Assembly: GCA_021464415.1 (NCBI GenBank)
Contig: CM038465.1
Coordinates: 19,995,839 to 20,059,838, forward strand
Reading direction: 5' to 3'
DNA length: 64,000 nt
From: Lonicera japonica
Lineage: Eukaryota; Streptophyta; Magnoliopsida; Dipsacales; Caprifoliaceae
A program made the position numbers and the translations under genes. Numbering within the stretch: the first letter of the stretch is position 1; each line of letters opens with the position of its first letter. Positions 48,787-59,837 of this stretch are shown here, in pieces. Below the pieces are notes generated by a model, which was not told the origin of the DNA, made no database searches, and saw only the letters and a list, made by a program, of their open reading frames with translations.

Positions 48787-49778
48787 ACTTTCTGCAAAAC
48801 AAAAATTAGTGCAATAAAGATAATCCTCACCACACTCCCTTTCGTGTTTCGCTCGATTGATGTCACTCTTCTTTTACCGCTCGTGTTTGTCACTTAAAGA
48901 TGATAAACCTCACAATTTTATTTTATTTTTCTCTTTGGAACTTCAAAACAAGTTGAATAATATGAACCAAATTCTAGCAATATTTAGAACCAAACGAATT
49001 TCTAAAATTGCTAGAATAATGCAAGCAGATTTCCAAAAGATAGGCAACAATCAAATCCTTAATTAACGCAAATCAAATAGGATCCTATGGCTTTCTAGAT
49101 TTCCCAAGCAAAATAGATTTATATGAAACACAAAATAAGAATCCCAACTAGAATGAAGATGCAACAAGGATCAACATACCCAAACGATTGATTATGATTC
49201 AAAATTTTCAAGGGTTCAATGGGAATCTTCAATTTCAACAATAGCGCAAACTTTCATAACAATCAAAACCCTATTCAATGGAGCAAGAAGAAACCTAGGG
49301 TTTTCACTTGAACAATTCAAACTTTAATGTATTCTAATTAGAAACAACGCACCCTATACAATTTATTATTTTTTTTTTCTAGGGGTTTGATGAAGCAATT
49401 TCCAGAATTCTGTTTTTTTTTTTTTTTTTTTTTTCGGAAATCACTGTTCACGCAATACTGTTCATCGCAAAATCACTGTTCACCGCAGGAAGACTGTTCA
49501 CGCAGAAACACTATTCATCGCTTAAATCACTGTTTGCAGCAGAAATTACTGTTCACGGACTGTTCATCTCTAACTGTTCACAGCAGAAATTACTGTTCAC
49601 GCTCGCGGCACTGTTCATCCGTTTTTTTTTTTTTTTTTTTTTTTTTTTCAGAATCTATAAACCCTAACAAGATTTTTCGAATAAGATTAACAAGAATGAA
49701 AACCTAGGGTTTCAAGAATCTACTACGAAATTAAAAGAACAAGAAACTAAGATAGAAAAACCTGAATGCAGAAGCTCT
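48787..49778 (-). other. Leader of the young element with GTGAACAGT repeats
   Basis: Non-coding. Between 49437 and 49622 the motif ACTGTTCA or ACTATTCA (inverted GTGAACAGT-like) occurs about ten times, bounded by T-runs (49411-49434, 49622-49648). The remaining leader resembles that of the CRM-like elements near the ORF start. Confidence 0.7.
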
Positions 49779-49790
49779 GCTCTGATACCA
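49779..49790 (-). promoter_or_regulatory. Primer binding site, tRNA-Met type
   Basis: TGGTATCAGAGC on the minus strand, two bases from the 5' LTR. Confidence 0.9.
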
Positions 49791-49792
49791 AC

Positions 49793-50342
49793 TGATACGA
49801 CCTACGGTGAAATCGCTCGAAACCCGCAAACACAACGAATTGGTTGTGCGAACCTCGACACAGACACACACGAAAACCGTAGCAAATTAAGAACCTGGAT
49901 CGTTTCTACAATCAGATTAGGATGGAAATCGAAGACGCCACAACCGGGTGCGGAATACCGATTGATAAGTCGGATGAACGCCACGGACAAACCGATAAGT
50001 TCAAGTAGTTCGTGAAGAACCAAAGAGGATTAAATCACTCAATATTATTATGAATAAAGTCTTAGATAATCTTCAAATAAAACAATGAACCCCCCTTTAA
50101 ATAGGGTGTAGAAAATACTAATCCAAATAGAATAAGGAAAATACTAATCTAAACACAATAAGGAAACTACTAATCTAAATCCTAATTGACTAAGGAAAAT
50201 ATTCCTAATTAAATAATAAAAACATTCCTAATTGAATAAGGAAATAATTCTTATAATTAAAACTACTTAAAAATAAAGATTCTAATTTATTCTAATGGGC
50301 CTCCACAAGTTGATTTGAGCCCATGTAGCCTTGTCCGCGTCA
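49793..50342 (-). repeat. 5' LTR of the young element
   Basis: 550 bp, no difference seen from 46486-47035. Confidence 0.92.
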
Positions 50343-51065
50343 GGATCGAGCTGTGTTGCCGCCAACAGCGAAATCTCCAATTTAAGCTAAAAAACCATAA
50401 AAATGGAGAAAATGAGGTAAAGATGGAGATGGGGATGATTGATGGTGTTATAGAAAGCTAGGAACCATGGTAAATCACCCTCACAAGTCCCTCTCTAGCC
50501 CTCCCTTATCTTTCTCTAGCTGCTTTGAAGGAAGGAAAGAAAAATGGAGAAGAAATGAGAAGGAAAGGAAGAAGATGATTGTCGAATGGGGAGAGAAAGG
50601 GGTTAAAAACCTGCTGGGGTACCTTTGATCGATCAGAGGTCACCTTGACTGAAGCCCCTCATTTTCTTTAAGAAATAACAGTTTCATGGCCCGTTTCGAC
50701 CCCTGAAACGACCTTTATTCAACTTGGCTTTTAAATGAAAGTTGTAGTGGGGAATAAGATGAATACATGGCCAAAACATAGACTAATTTGGAGTTTGTAT
50801 GAAGAAGTTATGGTCTTCCAAAGTTGGCCAAAAACACACTTCGGCAAAAGTTCGATTTTTTGCCGTTAGCCGCCAAATTCAACGGCGGCTTCTCGAAATG
50901 CATTCTAACCATACATGCATACTTAATATCATTAAAATAACATATTTAAAATATTGGCTCTACCATAGAGGTCCCGAAACAAAAATTGACTACTTAAACA
51001 GAGGTTCGGCCTTAAACAAGCTAAGGAGGAGGATTGGCTCAGAAATGAAATACGGGGTGTTACAC

Positions 51066-51136
51066 TGGTAGATGCAGGTTGAATCAAACAATGCTTAGCG
51101 AAGATTCGAGGATAATCTTCTTAAAAAAGAGGGGTA
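51066..51136 (+). pseudogene. Remnant of the D protein C-terminus
   Basis: Between the T2 LTR and the D purine tract, one frame reads GRCRLNQTMLSEDSR, matching the end of the conserved module in the two other non-autonomous elements. This ties D to the same group. Confidence 0.6.
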
Positions 51137-51898
51137 TGATATTATCCGGCTTAGCTCCAGTTTCTATTCAACCATGGTGGTTCATGGTATTCCAAATGAT
51201 GATCCACACATGATGAATCACAAGGATAGATCATGGAAATTCAAAAGGAATTCCGTAGAATTTCACATGCTTGATGCAAGAAGCTTAAATGTTAATTATG
51301 CATTCAATGGAGTTCTTAAAGATTGGGCGTGGAAGTTCAAGAGGTTAGAACTGCAGAGAGGTCCATTGGAATAATCTAGAAGATATTAATTTAAGTTATT
51401 TTAAATTATTGGGCTTCTAGAGTCTCATTATTCAATTAGGAATTAGAATTAGTAGTTTCCTTTTTGAATAGTTTCCTTATTGTCATATTATTAGTTTTCT
51501 TATTATATTAGGATTATTCTATATGTTATTTTCCTTTTTTAAGTAAAATTAGTTTCCTTATTGTAATAGGATTATATAGTTTTGTTTCTCCTATTTAAAG
51601 GAGATGGATTCATTGTTTTAAGAAGTTTTGATGATTAATTAAATTGAAAGTTTTGTATTCTCTAAAAGCATGTTGAGCATATTGAATGATTAATTCAATT
51701 GTTCTTGACTTATCAATCAATTCTCCACCAATTGATTGTGGCGTCTTCGATCATACCAAGGTTCATGCTTCTTTAAGCGTTGGGTTGATGTTTTCACTTT
51801 CTATTTCTTTCGACGAATTCCAAGGTTTTAGTATGTTTATAGACTACGGGTCAAAGATCCATTAACCTGGCTAGGAAAGACGATTTGGGATCGTGTCA
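51137..51898 (+). repeat. 3' LTR of element D
   Basis: 762 bp, TGATATTATCC...ATCGTGTCA, preceded by the purine tract AAAAAAGAGGGGTA and followed by CTTGT. It is diverged from the 5' LTR by scattered substitutions and small indels. Confidence 0.88.
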
Positions 51899-52153
51899 CT
51901 TGTATGATCGGAGCAATCAATAGTGGTGAAAAAGACTATAATGAGTTGGGAAGTGGGGACTGAAGAACTAGAGATATTTGGTACGACCATTGTATGGTAA
52001 GTTTTGATTACCCTTCTACTTGGTTTGTTGATCTTTGCAGATTAGAATGCGAATGCATGTATCTAAATCTTGTTTCGATGAATGTATATTGACCTTGAGA
52101 CCTTATTTCTATTTTTCTTGTTTTTCTTTTCTTTCGTTGTAGGAGATTCTGAT
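51899..52153 (+). other. Region before the Mutator-like coding start
   Basis: Non-coding, with a pyrimidine stretch ending TTGTAG at 52142, which looks like a splice acceptor just before the coding part. Confidence 0.4.
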
Positions 52154-52364
52154 ATGTTTACTTTGAAAATACATCATGATGGAAAATTTTTGAATGTTCC
52201 TAAGAGAATGTATATTGGGGGTAGGGCTATTACTTACGTTGATCATTGTGAAATAGACAAGATATCACTTTTAGAATTAAAATCGATGGTTACACGGCTG
52301 GAATATTGTGGTGTTGTTAAATTTTATCATCGGATACCTGGTAATGAAGTGATGCCCCGAATCT
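52154..52364 (+). pseudogene. Mutator-like transposase, N-terminal PB1-like domain
   Basis: The frame starts MFTLKIHHDGKFLNVPKRMY and continues GGRAITYVDHCEIDKISLLE and FYHRIPGNEVMP. This wording is typical of the N-terminal domain of plant MULE transposases. It is cut at 52364 by a Tekay-like LTR and resumes at 57905. Confidence 0.75.
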
Positions 52365-55300
52365 TGTTATGAGGTTTTGACCTCCAGGACTAGGTTAATC
52401 ACGGTGCCGTACGCGACGGCGGGTTTAAAATGCATGATCTAAAACTTGTATAATAGGAAATTACATATAAGGCCACATTTTTAGAAAATTTTGACATGTA
52501 GAGTTTGTATTTTTAATAAACCAACACCTGTAAAAATAAGACATAAGTTTATCTAAAACTTTAACTCCACATTTGTAAAGTATTAATCAAATAGTAGTAA
52601 AACAATTCAATATAAAATAATTCCTCCAACGAGGTCCCAATAGTTGAAATGAATTCAATTTAATGATATAAACAATACTAATGGTACTATTTTATATAAC
52701 TCTTAAGTTACAAGTCATCCACGGACGACTACAACAATTTGTGGTCATTAGAGGTTCTAATCCGTACTCGTATCACCTTAGAGAGGTACTTGCAAACTTG
52801 TTGAAAGATGGGAGTGAGCCAAAACGGGCTTAGTGAGAACTATAAAAGTTTGTGTAATGACATATACATTATCAGGCACATACAATGTGAGATAATGAAA
52901 GTAGTAATATACTTATGTTATTAATATAGGTATTCAATACTTAAAATACTACACAGAGTCTCCACCCATCAAGGATGGGCATCCAAGTTGCTCTGCGAAG
53001 TCAGCTTGTCCCAGTGGCTCAATATATATATATATATAATACATGCATGTTATTCATACAACATGGATCCCCAACACCAAAATAGTAAAGTAGTAAAATA
53101 GTCATAAGAGCGTAGGCATTAATCTCTTAATCACAATCTCTAGCCCATTTATCTCATATCTGTCTATTTCATGTCCAACCATCTCAAATCCGACATCTAG
53201 GATTTTTTTACTGTGCACAGCGATCGTGATCTAAGCCCCCAAGGCTAGGGTATGTAGCCCCCAAGGCCGGGTCCTCTCGTGGACCACCTAGATGTACAGG
53301 GTATGGCGCCTCGTACGGTCCCCCTAGCTGGACCATAGAGTATACCGCTCCCAAAGCGGGATCCCTCTCCACGGATCATAGAATATGCCGCTAATATAGC
53401 GGGGTCCTTCTACGCGGACCAGCGTATGTAGCCACTAAAGTTAGGTCAACCCCATGGACCATTAGTGCTCGTCCGTACTCGAAATAACATGTAAATACAT
53501 AAATATCTCAACCATATCTCTATTACCATAAGCTTTATCTCCAATTACACTAATATTGTAAAATCATCAACTTGTATATGTATATACTAAGTCGTCACCT
53601 AGTCATATTAGTGTTATTCTTAATCCAACTCCACCGAGTCCGTATTGTTATCCGTTTTGCTGCTTATTCATGAGTTTTATCAGTAATATTTACAAATGAG
53701 TGAATTTTATAACAAAACATGTAATCAGCCCCAAGCAAAGTAAAATTCATAAGCTAAGACAATTAGCTTTTATCAAAACCTTTCCTTATGGTCTCAATAC
53801 GTAACTCGTTCAAAGATATATTAATAATTCATTCAGTAAAGGTACGAACTTGTGGGATTTCAAATGAATTTCACAATAATAATTCAATGGCTTAAGTACA
53901 ACACTAATATCACATACATGAGGATAAATAGCCTAGATATACATTATTTCTCAATAAATCAATAAATATGTGTGCATAAGTAAATCGTTATCATATCCTT
54001 CCGAATAGGTTTTATACTAACTTTATACTCGACAAGGTTGTAAGCATCCAAATAATTTCATATATGATATATATATAGCACTAAGTCCAAATCTCCCAAG
54101 GATTTTTTTATCTAATTCATAATATTATGTGTATAGCCCTCAACAAAGCATACGCGTACACGCGCCAATGGCTATTTAAGACTTGTAATACTCAACATAT
54201 AGTGACTACGCTCAGAAAGTGCGAAGTATTATGCCCACTTACAAGCGGTCAAGTTATAGTATACTTGGGAAGTCCAAGGTCGAATCACAGGAAATGTAAG
54301 GAACCTATTTCTTCTAGTTATCTTTCTCAGTGGAAGAAGGGAAAAGAAAAGAAAAGATTATTGAAATGAGGAATAAGAAGGAAAAATGAAACTACTAACT
54401 AACTTAAAATAAAACTAAAAGCAAATCTAATCCTAGGGTGCAAAATTAAAAGGAATCTACAAGTGCAAGTTTTCTACCTAAAAGGCTTCCTAAATGCACT
54501 ATGGGAACATGCAATTGAACTAAAAATAAATAAATAAAATAAAACAGTGTACTAATTAAACAAATCAAAATATTAAATGAACTTAACTCAACGAGAAACA
54601 AACATTATGGGTATCCTTAGTTAGAGAGTACGGAACTAGTTTAATCGAGTAATCCAAATCTAAGTTTAAATAGGATTTTTCACTAAGATTCAGATCTTTG
54701 ACCTTCCAACCATCCAATTATATTGCTACTACAAGTATATCATAGCCCATGCGTGACAAAGACTATATAGACTAGCTTTGAGCAATGGAATTTGATAGTG
54801 AAGCTTTTTGACTTTGAAAAAGTGTAATTTGAAACTTAGTATTACTAGTGCGTGACAAAAACAATCCAAGTTGATTAAACTTTCCAAAAATCATTCGCTT
54901 AACACTCTACTATGGTTTGAATATGTTTGAATGTGATTCAAATCAAATCCGTCTTAAAAAGAATACCGAAAGTCAAAACTACCACTTTTTCGGCACTTAC
55001 GTGAATAAATACAAAAACAGTGCCAAATCAGCTAATTCACTTAAGAAACTAACCTAACTAATTAGAGGATAAATACCGTCCTCAAATCAGCCACATTAGG
55101 GGTTTGGTGCAAAAATCCATGAATCGACGTTTTTACGGTTTTTAATCAAATGGAACTTTTGAGCTAACTCATGGTAACATGTTTTCTAGGCATGCAAAGA
55201 TAAGAAACTACTCATACATTTAGTAGGTGATTTATAACAAATGAAAAAAACAGATTCAAACCTAAATTGAATTACATTCAAATGTTAAGTTCATATCCTT

Positions 55301-57904
55301 CACTACGGACTCCTAACAAGCGATTTAGCTAGACATATTCAAATTAAACAAGAAAACAAGCTTATAAATTATGAAGAACAGTATATAAATACCTAATAAC
55401 ATAGAAAATCAAATTTGAATACTTTTGGCTTTGGAATTACTCAATTTTGATTTAAAACGAAGATTTTACGCTTAAAACGGTAAACGAACTCAAAATAGAC
55501 ATAAACTGAAGAAATTCGACTAAAACCCTAAAAATTCTAGAAAATCATATTATTAATGATGAAAAATGAATCACATATGAATAGATTTGAAAAACAATAA
55601 ACTATTTGAATACGAAACAAGAAACAAGCATATAACGATAGAAAAAAAAAATCGACAATTTCGATCTACAAACCCTAGGATCAGTCCCTAAAACGGGGTT
55701 TTAAGGTTGATTCCATAATATATGTGATCTCTAACAACTAATTTATGATTATCAAATCAAACGAACAATTAAAAGTAATCAAATTGAAAGAAAAAAGGAA
55801 AACTAAGGTTTACCCTGTATCCGATTGAGACTTGAATTGAAAACTGAATTGAACGATGAATTTATGTTGAATATACTAATGTTTCAGCCTTCAAATATAA
55901 TAAATAAACTAACTTAACAATTTTTTTGAAGAAATAAAAGAAAAATCACTCAAGTTTGACAGTCAAATGTAGCGCAAAAGCTCCCAAGAACGTTACGGTG
56001 CTCTTTACATCTCTATTAATCAATTCTTAAATTATTGCATACCCTAAAATATGAGATATATGACTTTTTATATAGTAAACAAGTGTCTTAGGTTGTGGTT
56101 TTAGTAATCCTTAAAGAAACGGGCCGAAATATGGCTTAAAATTGAATTTGGGCATAAAATTGGGCCCATTTTCTTTATGATGCCTTTTTCTTTTACTCAT
56201 AACTTTCTGCTCCAAACTCCGATTGATGCACTATTTTTTCCTACGTGTAGGTAATTTAATTATCTATAATTTTTATTTCTGGATATTTCTTGAAATTCCC
56301 ATTGTAGAAAATGTTTTATCAGCTACAATTTCAGACTTCTTACGACAGCTCTTGGTTTTCTTCAAAAACTTCAGGAATCAATTCAATTGAGCTTTTTCCT
56401 CTTATAATAACTCTTGAACACTTGCATTCACTTCATTCATGCTTGGGGACTTGATTTTCTCTTCTTGCTAGCGCTTTGGGGATAATTTGAAAAGTTTTCC
56501 TCACCTCAGGCCTCAGAATGGATACCAGCTTGTTCTTCGGGCCTTTTTTTTTGCACTTTTTCACTTTTAACCTTTTATGTTGCATACAAACTCAGTTGCT
56601 TAACCACTTTAGGCCTACAAAATGGCTTAGTAACATAGAAATACAATGCAATGCCTTCTTTTGATGCTTAAACTGAATTTACATGCAATTTCTGATTTTA
56701 GACAATAATTATAAGCTAATTGAGCCTTATTTAAAGGTTTAGAAATGTAATTTCTGGGCTCAATCACATAGCGTACTTTTATAATAAATATAATACAACA
56801 AAATCATGGAGGAATCAACAAATATATGTATAAATATCAAACCCAAACCCCATGTATTCATTCAACAACAACTCATAAGAAAACCTTCATTTTTGCTTTG
56901 AAAACAATGATTCAACATATAATAGTTGAAAAAAAGTTTAGGTATTAGTGTTCCCACCTTTAATAAGCAGATAATCGAAGCTTTGAAGCATCGTATTGAG
57001 CTGAAATTCACGCTAGCCCGAAATCCCCAAATTGAGCTTATGAACCCTAGAAATGGAGGAAATTAAGAAAGGAAGAAGATGAAGATGATAATGGTGTGAG
57101 TTTTGTGTAGGATGAAGAGCCATGGAACTCACCCTCTTGAACCTCTCATAAGTGATCCCTCATCTCTCTCAAACTCTCTCTAATGGTGGGGATCGAATGG
57201 GTGAGAAAATGATGAAGGAAAATGAACATTTAATATGGAAGAAGGGTATAAAAACTTGTTGGGCATGCTCTGATCGATTAGAGGACATAAATTCTGAAGC
57301 TTAACATTTTTGGGTCTGGAGCACTGTTCGTATTTTGGCCATAACGTTTTACTCGAAACTCTGATTGAGGTGATCTTTATGTCCACAGAAAGCTAATTCA
57401 AAGTTCTAAAACTTCCTAAGAGGAAGTTCCTTAAATTATTGATGGATAATTCTCAGAAATTCTCCAAAGACAACGCTCTGCCAAAGCGCTATCAAATGCT
57501 TAGATTTTTAACAACTAGCTTACTTTGCACGATGTTTTGACCCACGAAGAATATGAATTGGCCTTTGGTCAAAACACGAAAGTTTTAGAATAGATCAAAA
57601 CCTAGAGATAAACATAAATGTGGACTCATTTGGACATCGTATGAGAAATTTATTGCCTCTCAAAGTTGGCCAAAAACTTATTTCGGTAAAGGTTCGATTT
57701 TTCACCGTTAGCCACCAATTTAAACCACGACTTCCCAAAATACATTCTAATCATTCACGCAACTTAATACCATTAAAATGACTTGTTAGAAGCGTTACAT
57801 CAACTATAGAGGCTCTAGAACAAAACCGGCTCCTCTAACGGTGATTTTTGCCTTGAACAACTTAAGAAGGAATTTATCGCGAAAACGAAATACAAGGCAT
57901 TACA
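52365..57904 (-). repeat. Tekay/Del-like solo LTR T3, interrupted
   Basis: Diverged relative of T1/T2, minus orientation, from (inverted) TGTAATGCC at 57904 to AACA at 52365. It shares the CACGGTGCCGTACGCGAC end, the hairpin island (53215-53470) and the pre-end region (57600-57900). An insertion occupies about 54150-56780. Flanks AATCT and AATGA do not match, so a clean target duplication is not shown. Confidence 0.7.
54150..56780. mobile_element. Unidentified insertion in T3
   Basis: About 2.6 kb with no homology to T1 at this position and no long ORF. It includes AAGTCCAAGGTCGAATCACAGG near its left end and CATGCTTGGGGACTTGATT near its right end. Such phrases recur in plant non-coding retroelements, but I cannot name the family. 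Ends are approximate. Confidence 0.4.
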
Positions 57905-59035
57905 AATGAAAATGAAGAGGATAGTGTATTTAAACACATTAAAACTGATATTGATTTGTTAAAGATTTCTTATTACATCCCAAGAAATAAAGAAGTAGAA
58001 ATATATGTGGATTATAATTTTGTGCAACTAGATTCCTTAAGGGAGTAAATAACCGTGCTTTAAATTCTCATTGTCTTGACATAGAAAAAGGGAAGGGACT
58101 AGTGATTACTGATGAAAATGATGACGACTCTTCTAATTGTGATTGGGTAAGCTTATATCATAATGATTATGATGATGAATTGTTTGATATCAATGTTGAT
58201 AACTTAATTGAGAAGCAGTTTGATGATGATTGGAGTTCCGGTGCAGACTTTAGGTTTGATGGTGGGGGTAAGTGATCCCCTAAATACTGAAATGCTTGAA
58301 GAGGATAGTAATGGGGGTTTTGATGACTTGAAGAGCAATGTAGGTTCTGATGAAGATGAGGGCGCCCCTAAGTTTCTTGTTTTTAATCCCAAAATAGACA
58401 TGGCAAATCCAATGTATGAACTGGGAATGCTTTTTAGTGACCACAAAATTTTCAAAAAGGCAGTGAAATCTTATTTAGTAAAACATGGCAAAGATATATC
58501 TTTTACTAAAAATGAGTCAACTAGAATCAGGTTTGTTTGTAAAAATGGTTGTCCATGGACAATATTTACTTCTCCAATGCATAATTCAAAGACTTTTAAA
58601 GTTAAAACTTTTAAAGATCAACATAAATGCAATATGCAGTACAATAACAAGCATGTTAACTCTAAGTGGCTATTAGAGAATCACTTTGATACTTTCAAAA
58701 TTAATCCTAAAATTTCGCTTGAGGCATTCAAGGAAGCAGTAATGAAGGATCATGTTGTATATGTATCAAGGTCACAATTATATAGGACTAGGTCAAAAGC
58801 AATGCAGAAACTTGAAGGGACATACACGGAGCAGTATGCAAAGTTATGGGATTATATGGGGGAAATTAGGGGAAGCAATTTTCATAAAAGTAACAGATAG
58901 CATAGTTAGGAAACCTAGGTTGGTTGTATGTGTGTTTTGAAGCATGTAAGCTTGGTTTCAGGGCTGGGTGTATAAAAGTTGTTGGAGTTGATGGCTACCA
59001 TTTGAAAGGGCCTCATAATTGCCCAATCCGATTCC
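57905..59035 (+). pseudogene. Mutator-like transposase, middle part
   Basis: Continues the frame from 52364. It runs TNENEEDSVF...RNKEVEIYVDYNF, then an acidic linker with stops and a frame change. The MULE DNA-binding domain follows at 58208-58900 (YELGMLFSDHKIFKKAVKSY, IRFVCKNGCPWTIF, FKDQHKCNMQYNNKHVNSKW). After a further break the start of the catalytic core is FEACKLGFRAGCIKVVGVDG, then YHLKGPHNC (58924-59030). The remaining catalytic domain is missing after about 59035. It is inactive. Confidence 0.8.
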
Positions 59036-59040
59036 CTGTA

Positions 59041-59262
59041 AGAATTTCATATTTTGCATCATTTCGCATGACTCGGGTATTTATTGTTAACATATCATCA
59101 GGTGGAAGATATTCCATCCCTTGAGTTGTTAGCATTTGCACTTTTGGTTTGTAAGAGAACCCTCCAAGTTGCACATCTTGACTTCTAATCCCCAGCACAA
59201 GCGAATCCTTAAGGGTGATTGTCCTTTCGGGATCTCTTTTAATGCTAATAACCTTTTTGTTA
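59041..59262 (-). other. Unassigned coding-like fragment
   Basis: The minus strand is open over most of this stretch and reads IKRDPERTITLKDSLVLGIR, then SYKPKVQMLTTQGMEYLPPD. I do not recognise it. It separates the Mutator-like piece from the solo LTR. Confidence 0.3.
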
Positions 59263-59756
59263 TGATGCGGACAAGGTTAGCACATAATCAAGCACGTGGA
59301 TTGAAGCGTACATAGGCCTAAATCAAGTTTTTATGGGTTCGATTTCAAGTGCTCGTGCAAGAAAATTTAAAAAAGATCGTATTTTAATTATTTTTAAATT
59401 ATAGGACTTGTTTATTATTTTATTATTCAATTAGGATTATGAATGTTTTTAATTCCGCATTAAAGTTTTTAAACCCTATTCACCCCCCTCTAGGGTTAAA
59501 ATCCGACCAACAATATTAATCCTATTTGGTTATTCACGAACTACTTGAACTTATTGGATTGTCCGTGGCGTTTATTTGACTTATCAATCGGTATTTCGCA
59601 CCTGGTTGTGGCGTCTTCGTTTTTCACCAAATCTGATTATAGAAACAGTATAGATTCATTGATTTGCTATAATTTTCGTGTGTATCTGTGTCAGTATTCG
59701 CATAACCAATTCGTTGTGTTTACGGGTTTCGTGCTATATCACCGTGGGTCGTATCA
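59263..59756 (+). repeat. Solo LTR of the young-element family
   Basis: 494 bp, TGATGCGGAC...GGTCGTATCA. It is a diverged, plus-orientation relative of the 550-bp LTRs (shared GTGGCGTCTTCG and ACCAATTCGTTGTGTTT). Flanks TGTTA and TAAAA do not form a target duplication. Confidence 0.75.
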
Positions 59757-59837
59757 TAAAAGACTCCAAATTGAGATTTGGGCCTGGGTCTTTTTAAGTT
59801 GTTCGACTACCCTCCATTCTTCTAGATCTTTAGCCAG

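Larger units (their letters stand above)
46486..50342 (-). mobile_element. Young non-autonomous LTR retrotransposon, TSD GGATC
   Basis: 3857 bp. The 550-bp LTRs at 46486-47035 and 49793-50342 look identical base for base. The target duplication GGATC is at 46481-46485 and 50343-50347. The primer site (tRNA-Met) is at 49779-49790 and the purine tract at 47036-47050. One 603-aa ORF is present. It lacks RT, RNase H and integrase, so its mobility must depend on another element, plausibly a CRM-like one. Its sequence resembles a deletion derivative of such an element. Confidence 0.93.
44638..51064 (-). repeat. 5' LTR of element T (copy T2), interrupted
   Basis: Matches T1 from its position 24661 to its end. 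On the minus strand it starts TGTAACACCCCG at 51064. It is split by the young element at 46486-50342 and lacks its last about 320 bp at 44638. GATA repeats are at 45653-45712 and a hairpin island at 45270-45460. Confidence 0.75.
22919..51898 (+). mobile_element. LTR retroelement D, expanded by nested insertions
   Basis: The 5' LTR is 22919-23681 and the 3' LTR 51137-51898, in the same orientation, with 5-bp target duplications CTTGT at 22914-22918 and 51899-51903. A tRNA-Met primer site follows the 5' LTR and a purine tract (AAAAAAGAGGGGTA) precedes the 3' LTR. Of the original interior only the leader (23682 to about 24311) and 70 bp before the tract remain visible. The rest is element T and its passengers. 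It appears to be a member of the non-autonomous CRM-related group. Confidence 0.85.
22581..59040 (+). mobile_element. Putative Mutator-like element hosting the nest
   Basis: The sequence at 22581 (GGGTAAAAAACACTTTAGCC) resembles plant Mutator-like terminal repeats. The transposase N-terminal domain appears at 52154-52364 and the rest at 57905-59035. Removing element D (22919-51898) and solo LTR T3 (52365-57904) would place the terminus about 590 bp before the coding start, a sensible distance. The right terminus was not identified. This is a reconstruction from parts, not a proven element. Confidence 0.4.

Noticed and set aside
24312..51064. Complete Tekay-like element T with target duplication
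   Set aside because: The two LTRs are clear relatives, but the left boundary is uncertain, the flanks do not match and almost no internal coding sequence of T remains.
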